From positions 731,687 to 754,335 of the forward strand of contig KV908365.1 in NCBI GenBank assembly GCA_002005505.1: 22,649 nt of DNA, read 5' to 3'. The notes under the pieces are model-generated. The model was not told where the DNA came from, ran no database searches, and worked only from the letters and a program-made list of their open reading frames with translations. The first letter of the stretch is position 1, and every line of letters begins with the position of its first letter. Both the position numbers and the translations under genes were made by a program. This document shows, in pieces, positions 8,432-16,234 of this stretch. The stretch comes from Botryococcus braunii (taxonomy: Eukaryota > Chlorophyta > Trebouxiophyceae).

Positions 8432-11108
8432 GGCAGTCTAATATATTCATAAAGGCCTGCCAAAAATGGCTAGTGAACCTAGGATCTCCATCACTCACAA
8501 TTGAGGTAGGCATTCCAAATCTCACAAAGACCCTGTCAATAAATAGTTGTGCAAGCTGGGGTGCAGTGATAGTTTTATTGCATGCAGCCAATACACACAA
8601 CTTAGAAAACCTATCAACAAATACCACAATAGAATCAAACCCACAACAGACAGGTAAATCAGTCACTAAGTCCAGGGAAACGCTCTGCCAAGGTCCATCC
8701 GGAATAGGTAGTGGCTGGAGCAGTCCATAAGGTACAGTTCCCGTCCCTTTAGTGCGCTGGCAGGTGTCACAAGACCTGCAAAAGTCCCTGACTGACGAGT
8801 TGAGCCGTGGCCACCAAAAGTTCCTGCAAACTAAGTCATGCATCTTGTTAATCCCAAGATGTCCAGAAAAGGGGGTGGAATGACACTCTCTCAATACCTT
8901 CTCTCTCATTGCATCAGGGACAAATACTCGACCTGACTGCACATAATAAGGTATAGTGTCTCTCATCACCAAAACACCTTCTTCCACCAGTTTAGTAACT
9001 GTGGGGTCATTAGTACACAGCAAAGCAATTTCTGGTAGGAGGGACGAGACAGAAACAGAGGAGACATGCATTACTGCTAAATCAACACGCCTGGATAAAG
9101 CATCTGCAACAACGTTGTCAGTCCCTTTAACATATTTGATGTCAGGCATGAACCTCATGATCTCAGTAAGCCAACGTTCTTGTCTACTAGTCCTAACAGG
9201 AGCAGTAAGTAAATACTTAAGTGCTTGCTGGTCAGTGTGCACAGTAAACTTAGCCCCTAGCAACAAATGCTTCCACTTCAGTAATGCATGTACCAGGGCA
9301 AGCAATTCTCTATCATAGGGTGCTAACTTCCTTTCAGGGGGTTGGAATTTCCTGGATTCGAAGGCCACGGGCTGCAGTCCCTTCCCTTGATCCTGCTGTA
9401 GTACAGCTCCAACAGCAAATCCTGAGGCGTCTACATGTACAACAAAAGGTTTGTCTAAATCAGGCATCAACAGGCAAGGAGGAGTAGAAACAAGATCTTT
9501 CAGTGCAACAAAGGCTTCCCTCTGGGGTCCCTCCCAGGTCCAAGGCATATCCTTCTTAAGCAACTCAGTCATAGGATAAGCAACATCTGCAAAATGGTCA
9601 ATAAAAGTGTCATAATATTGTGTCAACCCAAGGAACCCTCTCAACTGTGACACATTACAAGGAGTGGGCCAATCCTGAATGGCAGCAACCTTCCTAGGAT
9701 CCACCTTGATCCCACCCGGTGTCAACAGGTGCCCAAGGTATTCCACCTGCTTGGCAGCAAATTCACACTTAGACCTTTTACAATAAAATTTATGTTCCCG
9801 TAACACTGACAAGACAGTTCTTAGATGCTCCATATGTTCTGCAACAGATTTAAAATAAATGAGGATATCGTCTAGGTACACTAGCACAAATCTGTCAAGA
9901 AAGGGAGCCAAGACAGAGTTCATTACAGCCTGAAAGGTGGCAGGAGCATTAGTCAACCCAAAAGGCATCACAGTAAATTCATAATGACCATAACGAGTTT
10001 TAAATGCAGTCTTTTCTATACTGTCTTCATGCATACGTATCTGATGATACCCAGAAGCCAGATCAAGTTTAGAAAAGATACAACTGCCATGAAGTTGTTC
10101 AAACATCTCATCAATTCTAGGCAATGGGTGCTGGTTCCTAACAGTAATCCTATTCAAGGCTCTATAGTCAATGCACAAACGCCAGCCACCATCTTTCTTT
10201 GGGACAAATAAGATAGGTGCACCAAAAGGGGATGTTGATGGGCGGATGAAGCCTCGCTCCAGGAGCTCTTGTAACTGCGCACGAAGTTCAGCCAGCTGAG
10301 CTCCGGACAGTGGGTAAATACGAGAGACTGGAGGAGTTGCCTCCGGCTCCAATCTGATATGGTGGTCTCCAGCACGAGTAGGGGGTAGGCCTTCAGGAAG
10401 TCCAGATAAAACATCTTGAAACTCCTGCAAAAGCTCCTCCAACTCTGGCACATTATATGCATCGGTATCTGGACTGTCAGTCACTGCATTTAATTGAACA
10501 ACATAGATTGATTCACCCAACTTCACCATCTCCTCTACTTCCATAGAAGAAATCACATATTCTGGCATGCCTGACCTCTGACACCCCAAAAGTACATGTG
10601 TTTGATCAGCATGAACCAAGGACACAGCATTCAATTTCCAATTTACAACTGGGTTAAAAGCAGTAAGCCAAGGTTTGCCCAAGACAAGATCATAATAAGT
10701 CAACTCAGTAGGGAGGCAGGTGACTCTAAAACCCAATGTCCCAACAGTCAGGTCAGTTGACACACTATGTCCTACCATAGATGTTCTGCCATCAGCTACT
10801 CTCACAGTAACATGTGAACTCATAGATTCAGTGGGAAGGGCAAGGTCATGCACAAGTTTATCATCAATAAAATTTGCAGAAGCTCCACTGTCTAACAAAA
10901 TCCTGACAGTCCTACCAGCAAGAGTTCCCTCAAACTCAATACAAGTACCAGAAAGATCAAGACCATCCACAATGTGTCTACTGTCAAGCTGAACAAAAGA
11001 GTCAAAACAGGTTGCAGGCAGTGGCTTCTTCTTCTCACCGAGACAGCCAGACTGTACCAAACAACTAACAAGGGCAAGCCTGTATGGGAATTGCAATGGG
11101 GTGTGCAC
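8412..11108 (-). CDS. Ty3/gypsy pol: protease, RT, RNase H, truncated integrase
   Basis: The open frame spans 898 codons; the true start lies upstream in another frame, so the first codons are nominal. Protease: ILLDSGASANFID (Asp73). RT: FSKLDLASGYHQI (Asp349) and YLDD (411-414). RNase H: VVHVDASG (Asp560), Glu601, HTDQQ (Asp626), VADALSR (Asp669). Integrase: zinc finger with HSTPFSGH (743-750) and CRSCDTC, then SLDLVTDLP (Asp813) and VSDGDPRFTSHFW (Asp873). The frame then ends in LKECQI, and the region that should carry the catalytic Glu is missing. RT and RNase H look complete. Confidence 0.95.
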   Translation of the reverse strand: MHTPLQFPYRLALVSCLVQSGCLGEKKKPLPATCFDSFVQLDSRHIVDGLDLSGTCIEFEGTLAGRTVRILLDSGASANFIDDKLVHDLALPTESMSSHVTVRVADGRTSMVGHSVSTDLTVGTLGFRVTCLPTELTYYDLVLGKPWLTAFNPVVNWKLNAVSLVHADQTHVLLGCQRSGMPEYVISSMEVEEMVKLGESIYVVQLNAVTDSPDTDAYNVPELEELLQEFQDVLSGLPEGLPPTRAGDHHIRLEPEATPPVSRIYPLSGAQLAELRAQLQELLERGFIRPSTSPFGAPILFVPKKDGGWRLCIDYRALNRITVRNQHPLPRIDEMFEQLHGSCIFSKLDLASGYHQIRMHEDSIEKTAFKTRYGHYEFTVMPFGLTNAPATFQAVMNSVLAPFLDRFVLVYLDDILIYFKSVAEHMEHLRTVLSVLREHKFYCKRSKCEFAAKQVEYLGHLLTPGGIKVDPRKVAAIQDWPTPCNVSQLRGFLGLTQYYDTFIDHFADVAYPMTELLKKDMPWTWEGPQREAFVALKDLVSTPPCLLMPDLDKPFVVHVDASGFAVGAVLQQDQGKGLQPVAFESRKFQPPERKLAPYDRELLALVHALLKWKHLLLGAKFTVHTDQQALKYLLTAPVRTSRQERWLTEIMRFMPDIKYVKGTDNVVADALSRRVDLAVMHVSSVSVSSLLPEIALLCTNDPTVTKLVEEGVLVMRDTIPYYVQSGRVFVPDAMREKVLRECHSTPFSGHLGINKMHDLVCRNFWWPRLNSSVRDFCRSCDTCQRTKGTGTVPYGLLQPLPIPDGPWQSVSLDLVTDLPVCCGFDSIVVFVDRFSKLCVLAACNKTITAPQLAQLFIDRVFVRFGMPTSIVSDGDPRFTSHFWQAFMNILDCLKECQI

Positions 11109-11542
11109 ATAGTGGTGGAAGATAAACCCAATGCAGCCAAAACAGAAGCCGAGAGTAGTAATTCATGTGACTGCTGTGAAGTAGTCCCTTCCAGCACCTG
11201 CTCACAATGGCTTTGACAAGAGAGCACAGTCAATCTTGTTCCTGGCAACAACTGTGACACAAGCTGGCTGACAGAATCCTCTCTATCACTACTATCAACA
11301 AACAAAACAACATGAGCATCACTATCAATAAGGTGAGGAGCTGCATCTCTCTTAAACATGCTCTCAGGACTGATCAGGTCACTGGCAGAGGGGGATGTCT
11401 GAAACTCTCTACACAAACCATGCCCACCTACAATATGGGTCATGAAATTATGGTAACAACTGTGGAAATAATTCTGCAGATGACCAAGCTCATACAAAAC
11501 AGGAATACCATACTGGGGCTCTGAACAGTTGGCTGGCATCAT
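11109..11542 (-). CDS. Spacer frame between gag and protease of the gypsy element
   Basis: A minus-strand frame open from 11542 overlaps the protease frame and probably codes down to about 11110. It has an ordinary, hydrophilic composition (HLIDSDAHVVLFVDSSDRED) and no named domain. It lies between the gag stop at 11586 and the protease frame, so a frame change near 11110-11150 is needed to join them. It may be a natural linker or the trace of one indel. Confidence 0.45.
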
Positions 11543-11585
11543 AAACAGGACTCACACTGCTGTTTTACCAAAGAAGACCAACAAA

Positions 11586-12612
11586 TCAAGTAGTACTTGA
11601 CTTGCGCTTGGGTTGTCTGAGCTCTGGATGCAATTTCCAGCAACGCTCTGCTGCGTGTCCTGACTTGCCACAATGTGCGCAGGGCTGCGCAGAAGTTTTT
11701 GTCGGGCCTGGTGACTTGGAGTCAGGGGAGAACTTTGGAGCAGGGTTCACAGGCTTAGACGGTCCTGGGAGGTCTGATATTGTCACAGCATGCTTGAAGT
11801 AGTCTTCCAAGGTCTGGGGATACTGTAGGGAGATGCTTTTCTGAAGATCAGCCCTGCAGCCAGCCAAAAATAAGTGACACAAAGTCTCTTCTGCAAATGC
11901 CTTTGGAACCTTTGACCTCAATGCATTAAATGTTGCAATATAGCTTCGCATGTCAGTCTTTCCCTGTGAGAGACTCAGCAACTGCTCTAAATGCCTCTTA
12001 TGCAGCTCTACAGGCCTAAAAGCAGCAGTAAGTGCAGTCACAAACGATTCCCACGTCCCATAAGCAGCAAGACTCCCTGAAGCAATTAACTTAAACTGCC
12101 CAGTCCACCAATCCAACGCTAGAACGTCGTAGCCACCTCCACCGAGCGGATGCCAAGCCTACATCGTAGGTCCCCAAACACATTTCAGTCTGCATAAGCC
12201 ATGGATCCAACTTCATTGGATCTCCCTCGAATACAGATGGGTATGGCAACTTGAGCGAGGGCTTCCCTGAACCTGACGAGGCTGTAGCCGATGCCGGAAT
12301 CGCCGTTGGTATGGGCTGCGGCACGACCACAGATGCAGGTTGCGCGAGAGAGCACTGAATTAACATCTCAAGTCCCTTTGAAATGCTCTGAGCGGTATCA
12401 ACTGGAGGGGAATGCGACGGAACACTAGATCCTAATGCAACGGCTCCTTCGAGCAGGGCACCGATATCTACCACACGCCTAAGCATACAACGAAGATCTA
12501 CCCATGAACGATCTACATATACATAAGCAAGAAGATCTATGGATGGATCTGGCTCTGCGATGCCAGGACTCGGTGCACGGACCCTCGAACTCGAACAAGG
12601 ATGCCGAGACAT
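11586..12612 (-). pseudogene. Gag of the gypsy element, frameshifted
   Basis: Frame 1 starts at ATG 12612, 48 bp after the primer site, and carries the capsid N-terminal part (LPYPSVFEGDPMKLDPWLMQ). Frame 2 (12116-11586) carries the capsid continuation (DWWTGQFKLI, GTWESFVTALTAAFRP, LLSLSQGKTDMRSYIATFN) and a CCHC zinc knuckle CAHCGKSGHAAERC that binds RNA. The frames switch between about 12165 and 12116. Given the identical LTRs, this shift either arose very recently or was already present in the copied RNA. Confidence 0.88.
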
Positions 12613-12659
12613 CACAATCACGAAAGAAACGCACCACGAACGAACGACAAGGAACTAAT

Positions 12660-12676
12660 CCTTGTCGCCGATACCA
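12660..12676 (-). other. Primer binding site of the gypsy element
   Basis: TGGTATCGGCGACAAGG on the minus strand starts one base after the 5' LTR end GTCTACA. It would pair with the 3' end of a tRNA ending TCGCCGATACCA. Confidence 0.85.
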
Positions 12677-12677
12677 C

Positions 12678-12938
12678 TGTAGACTATAGCTTAGCGGAAG
12701 AGGTTTAGAAGGAGACAGTGAGACGTTCGTGGTGTGCAACAAAAGAGTGTTACATGATTGATTCGCAAGCGTACTCTTAAACCCAGGGTGGATTGAATTA
12801 TATCGTACTGCCACAGACGCGTGATCGGGCAACCGAGCGAAGTACCTGAGCGAGGTTGTACTGCGAACTAGATCACAAGGCAAGTCATGCACTATGCCAA
12901 GGACCCTACTAGAGCATTATACCCTAGGAAATGCTACA
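12678..12938 (-). repeat. 5' LTR of the gypsy element
   Basis: This 261-bp LTR is identical on reading to 6909-7169. The outer flank is the target duplication GCTAA (12939-12943). Confidence 0.95.
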
Positions 12939-12943
12939 GCTAA
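12939..12943. repeat. Target site duplication GCTAA, right copy
   Basis: This is the partner of 6904-6908. Confidence 0.95.
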
Positions 12944-13350
12944 GACGGATTACCGCATCCGACCAGCCCTCGAATGGCCTTAACGACTCGATCAATGCAA
13001 ATGACGTCCGTAGGACTACTCAGAGTCTGGAACGAACACTAAGGTAGCAGTAGGTGCCTAAGATGGTCCGGATACAACACCAGTTGGACTTACTTGCCTG
13101 AATCTACCCGTTAGCACCTTAACCAGTGTCCGAATCATCCGAATCAGTCCGTAAACAACCCTATATACACTAAGATAGGGTTTACAGGTACCACGTACCT
13201 CCATATATGTCTCATGAGTGACACCTGACTCAGGTCAGTGACCATTATGTTTGCACCAGTCACGTCACTTCACAAATACACACAATCACAGTGGGAATTT
13301 CCCAACTTAGAAATTCACCACTGAGCCCCAAGGGGGCCCATTTTACAACA
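12944..13350 (-). mobile_element. Solo LTR, right part (start of its U3)
   Basis: This continues the LTR interrupted at 6908. It starts TGTTGTAAAATGG on the minus strand at 13350, next to the TCTTT duplication. It carries short repeated motifs (GATTCGGA twice) and no coding frame. Confidence 0.8.
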
Positions 13351-13355
13351 TCTTT
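13351..13355. repeat. Target site duplication TCTTT, right copy
   Basis: This is the partner of 6366-6370. It overlaps the first base of the primer site of the invaded element. Confidence 0.8.
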
Positions 13356-13366
13356 GGTATCGGCGA
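13355..13366 (+). other. Primer binding site of the plus-strand element
   Basis: TGGTATCGGCGA lies in plus orientation. Without the nested insertions it follows the LTR end ATATTACA and TCTT. Confidence 0.7.
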
Positions 13367-13454
13367 GAATTCTAAAACCTGGGGTTTTCGATTTCTCGTG
13401 TATCTTGTGTGTTTTACGGACCTGGGGTCCGTGGTCGTAAACCTGGGGTTTGCG
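13364..13454 (+). promoter_or_regulatory. Three consecutive hairpins with a common CC-TGG-GG head
   Basis: Hairpin 1: AAAACC-TGG-GGTTTT (13374-13388), extended by CGAGAA (13364) and TTCTCG (13393). Hairpin 2: ACGGACC-TGG-GGTCCGT (13416-13432). Hairpin 3: TAAACC-TGG-GGTTTG (13438-13452), closed by CG pairs. All lie between primer site and gag start, the usual place of RNA packaging signals. Confidence 0.6.
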
Positions 13455-13926
13455 ATGGCACTCCGGACACTTGTCGAAGTGCCGCTGGGGTTGCGAAATA
13501 CATTTGTAACCGTGCCTCCTACGAGGAGGTGTGCTATTGGGACGGTTTGGGACGACTCGTGGCCCACTTGGGCCAGGAAAAATCCCCGAGTCCCGGACCT
13601 TTCGAACGGCTTGAGTTACGAGAATTGTCGCGCTTTCACGAAACAGAAGCTCGTAGAGATCCAAGCACTTCCTAGTGCCGAGATCGCTACGCAGCAACTG
13701 GTTCGTGAAATCGGTGATTATTTCGAGAAGCTTGAGCCGGTCGAGGTTCACTTAGCGAAGCTGTCGACGCAGCTGCACCTCCAGGTAACTGGAGAGGGCG
13801 GCTTTAAGCCGGGTTTCGACTCGGTGGCGCATTTTGCCGAAATGCAGAGGCTCGCGACGGCGAAACTGGAATATGAAACGAGAGTTTGGCAGTTGTACTT
13901 CATCGCTGCCGAGCTCGATACGGATT
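13455..13926 (+). pseudogene. Gag-like N-terminal frame of the plus-strand element, truncated
   Basis: From ATG 13455 (MALRTLVEVP) the frame stays open to the junction with copia LTR sequence at 13926/13927. It encodes mainly helical, charged sequence (CRAFTKQKLVEIQALPSAEI, REIGDYFEKLEPVEVHLAKL, KLEYETRVWQLYFIAAEL). It lies just after a primer site and structured leader, as gag does. No diagnostic motif is left and I cannot name the family. The reading frame beyond 13927 belongs to the copia LTR and is not part of this protein. Confidence 0.5.
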
Positions 13927-14243
13927 CTTGTCGATCGGCCTCGTCGACTCATTCGCAAAATAACCGATCGTACTTAAAAACAAGTACACTTTGCAGCCAA
14001 TTGTTTATTGTACGTGGCCGATCGACTCGTACTTCGAAATCGACCGAATCAACAAGAGTCCGAAACATCCGTTGTCGTCCTAAAACATCCGTATCTCTAA
14101 GAACCTCCGGATTTTACGGAAAGACCCAATTTTTGCAAAGTAAGATAACTGTTCATTATTGTAGGGCCATAAACTAAGGTTCATACGAACATGCAACTTA
14201 TGCTAAGACATTATATGTCCAATAAAAGATGTCTTTGCCAACA
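13927..14243 (-). repeat. Truncated 3' LTR of copia 2 (U3 part only)
   Basis: The stretch reads identically to 20566-20882. It starts TGTTGGCAAAG on the minus strand at 14243, right after the polypurine tract, and stops after 317 bp where the gag-like frame begins. The TATA box, units and U5 are missing. A deletion or rearrangement, not a clean insertion, made this junction. Confidence 0.88.
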
Positions 14244-14257
14244 CCTCCCCTCATGTG
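14244..14257 (-). other. Polypurine tract of copia 2
   Basis: CACATGAGGGGAGG on the minus strand directly precedes TGTTGG, as in copia 1 and copia 3. Confidence 0.85.
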
Positions 14258-14524
14258 AAGTATGAAACTTTTATGCAATTCATTAACTGGTAACATTTTA
14301 AGGCTCATGAGCATCAAGAAAATCATCAGATGTTGCCATGGCTCGGTGCTCCAAACCGTGTCAGCCACAAACCCCTTGACATCCAGCCACCAAATGACCC
14401 CCCCTCTTTTTTATTGGGTGCGGTGTCATCTCCCCCTTCTTCAAGGTGGGTTTATGGTGGGGAGTATCTGTTGATGCGCAGGGTGTCTGATTTATCTTGA
14501 TAGTCAAAAGCACAAAAAAAAAAA

Positions 14525-16234
14525 TCATTTCATTCCTGCCATCTCCCTGAACTTAACAAATGAGGATTTTGGTAGAATTTTGGTGAACATATCAGCAACA
14601 TTTTCTGATGTGTGGATGTATTGAGGATTAATGTTCCCCTTGACCACTTCACCCCTGACTCTGTGATAGCGGACTCCAATGTGCTTTGTCCTGGGTGAAA
14701 TGGGTATGCCTCTAATGTTGGCCAGGGCTCCAGTATTATCTGAGAGTATGACTGCAGCTCCCAGATCCTCTCCAACATCCTGCACCAACTTGGACAGCCA
14801 AAGTGCCTCCTGGACACCAGTGCTCATTGCTATGAATTCAGCCTCAACAGTTGACAGGGCAGCCAGCTTTTGGAGTTTGCTACCCCAAGAGATAGCCGTG
14901 CCATCAGACAGGAAGATAAAACCAGAGGTGGATCTGTACCCATCCAGATCCCCTGCAAAGTCTGAATCAACATATCCAATGATCCCTCCCTTGCTCCTTT
15001 CCCATTTGAGACCTAACTCCTTGGTCCCTGACAGATACTGGAGCAGATGAATCCCAGCCCCCCAGTGAATAGAAGTCGGGGAGTTTGAGAATCTTGCTAG
15101 GAGAGAAGCAGAGTAGGAAATGTCTGGTCTGGTAGTGTTTGACAAGTAAAGAACACCCCCAACCAGTTCCCTATATCTGTTGTTTTGGGGAAGTGGTTTG
15201 CCTTCTCCCTTTTTGAGTTTCATTGATCTATCGAGGGGAGTAGATTTGGGCTTGTCCCCTTTTAAATCAAAACTCTCAAGCATGTCACTGATCAATTTCT
15301 CATTTGAGAGTGTAATTGACAACAAAGCACCATTTGCATCTCTCTCTTGTTTTATTTGCATGCCTAGAAAGTGTTTTGCCTCCCCTAAGTCCTTTATGCT
15401 GAAATGACTGGACATAAGTGATTTGACTTCTGTTATGACAGACATGCTCTGTGATAGTAATAGTATGTCATCAACATACAGCAGAAGATAGACTACAGAC
15501 CCCTCTGACTTGTTCAGGATGAATAGGGATGGATCAGCATCTGAGATAGTAAAACCTGAACTCACAAGGACATGACTGATAGTGTCATACCAAGCCTTGG
15601 GCGCCTGCTTGAGCCCATAGAGGGCCTTGTGCAGCTTGCAAACAGTATTGGGTCCACCTACATGAAAACCCTCTGGTTGCTGCACATAAATTTCCTCTGC
15701 TAATTTCCCATGTAGGAAGGCTGTGCTGACATCCATCTGATGCACATGCATGTCCCTGTTCACAGCCTTCGCCAACAGGTACCTTAGTGTGGTATGTTTA
15801 GACACAGGGGCATCGACTTCAGTGTAATCTATGCCATATATCTGTTTGAAACCCTTGGCTACCAGTCTTGCTTTAAATCTATCCACCTCCCCTGTTTCAG
15901 TGAGCTTTATTTTGTAAACCCATTTGACAGGGAGGGCCTTTTTGCGTTGTGCATCTGAAACTTCCACATATGTCCAGGTGCCAAGAGCAGAGAGAGACTG
16001 CATTTCATCTTTCATGGCATCCAACCATTTTTCAGCTTCAGGGGAGTTGATAGCTTGAAAGTAAGTGACAGGTTCAACATATATTGTGTCTTTTTGGACT
16101 TGAACATATCCAAGGAAAGAGGTTTGGGTTTCTGTAGTGTGTGCACCAGACCACCAGGGATGTGTTTCTGCATTTTTCCTATTCCTAACTGGATACTTAC
16201 TGCTGAAACCACCTGCTGGAGGCTTAGGGACCAC
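14525..16234 (-). CDS. Copia 2 reverse transcriptase-RNase H (569 codons)
   Basis: The frame is intact. It covers the end of the integrase linker (residues 1-90), RVT_2 ([10 protein letters not shown] about 101, [24 protein letters not shown] about 167, LHKALYGLKQAPKAWY 201, YVDD 253-256) and RNase H (VDSDFAGDLDGYRSTSGF, VEAEF, LSDNTGAL, ADMFTK), ending FREMAGMK. It begins inside the end of the gag-integrase frame, overlapping it by 11 nt in the +1 frame. The nominal start is GTG, so normal expression needs a frameshift. At residue 141 the usual aromatic of TEVYAPV is Asp; the sister copy at 21163 keeps Tyr. That may impair this copy. Confidence 0.95.
   Translation of the reverse strand: MVPKPPAGGFSSKYPVRNRKNAETHPWWSGAHTTETQTSFLGYVQVQKDTIYVEPVTYFQAINSPEAEKWLDAMKDEMQSLSALGTWTYVEVSDAQRKKALPVKWVYKIKLTETGEVDRFKARLVAKGFKQIYGIDYTEVDAPVSKHTTLRYLLAKAVNRDMHVHQMDVSTAFLHGKLAEEIYVQQPEGFHVGGPNTVCKLHKALYGLKQAPKAWYDTISHVLVSSGFTISDADPSLFILNKSEGSVVYLLLYVDDILLLSQSMSVITEVKSLMSSHFSIKDLGEAKHFLGMQIKQERDANGALLSITLSNEKLISDMLESFDLKGDKPKSTPLDRSMKLKKGEGKPLPQNNRYRELVGGVLYLSNTTRPDISYSASLLARFSNSPTSIHWGAGIHLLQYLSGTKELGLKWERSKGGIIGYVDSDFAGDLDGYRSTSGFIFLSDGTAISWGSKLQKLAALSTVEAEFIAMSTGVQEALWLSKLVQDVGEDLGAAVILSDNTGALANIRGIPISPRTKHIGVRYHRVRGEVVKGNINPQYIHTSENVADMFTKILPKSSFVKFREMAGMK

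Larger units (their letters stand above)
6909..12938 (-). mobile_element. Chromodomain Ty3/gypsy retrotransposon, 6,030 bp, recent insertion
   Basis: The element has two 261-bp LTRs that I read as identical, a perfect 5-bp target duplication (GCTAA), a primer site, gag with a zinc knuckle, protease, RT, RNase H, a partial integrase, a C-terminal chromodomain and a polypurine tract. The order is that of chromoviruses. Identical LTRs imply recent insertion. The coding region is nonetheless broken: gag is frameshifted, gag and pol lie in several frames, a block of integrase is deleted near 8432 and an in-frame TAG lies at 8306-8308. Confidence 0.95.

Noticed and set aside
8473..11524. Several plus-strand frames of 60-120 codons over gypsy pol
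   Set aside because: They are shadows of the strongly conserved minus-strand pol.
13260..13751. Minus-strand frame with a CPEC-like motif
   Set aside because: It crosses the solo LTR boundary and the hairpin region; the motif has no partner cysteines at usual spacing. The plus frame fits its position after a primer site better.
13927..14177. C-terminal part of the 259-codon plus-strand frame
   Set aside because: The same residues appear at 20566-20816, because this is copia LTR sequence read in antisense.
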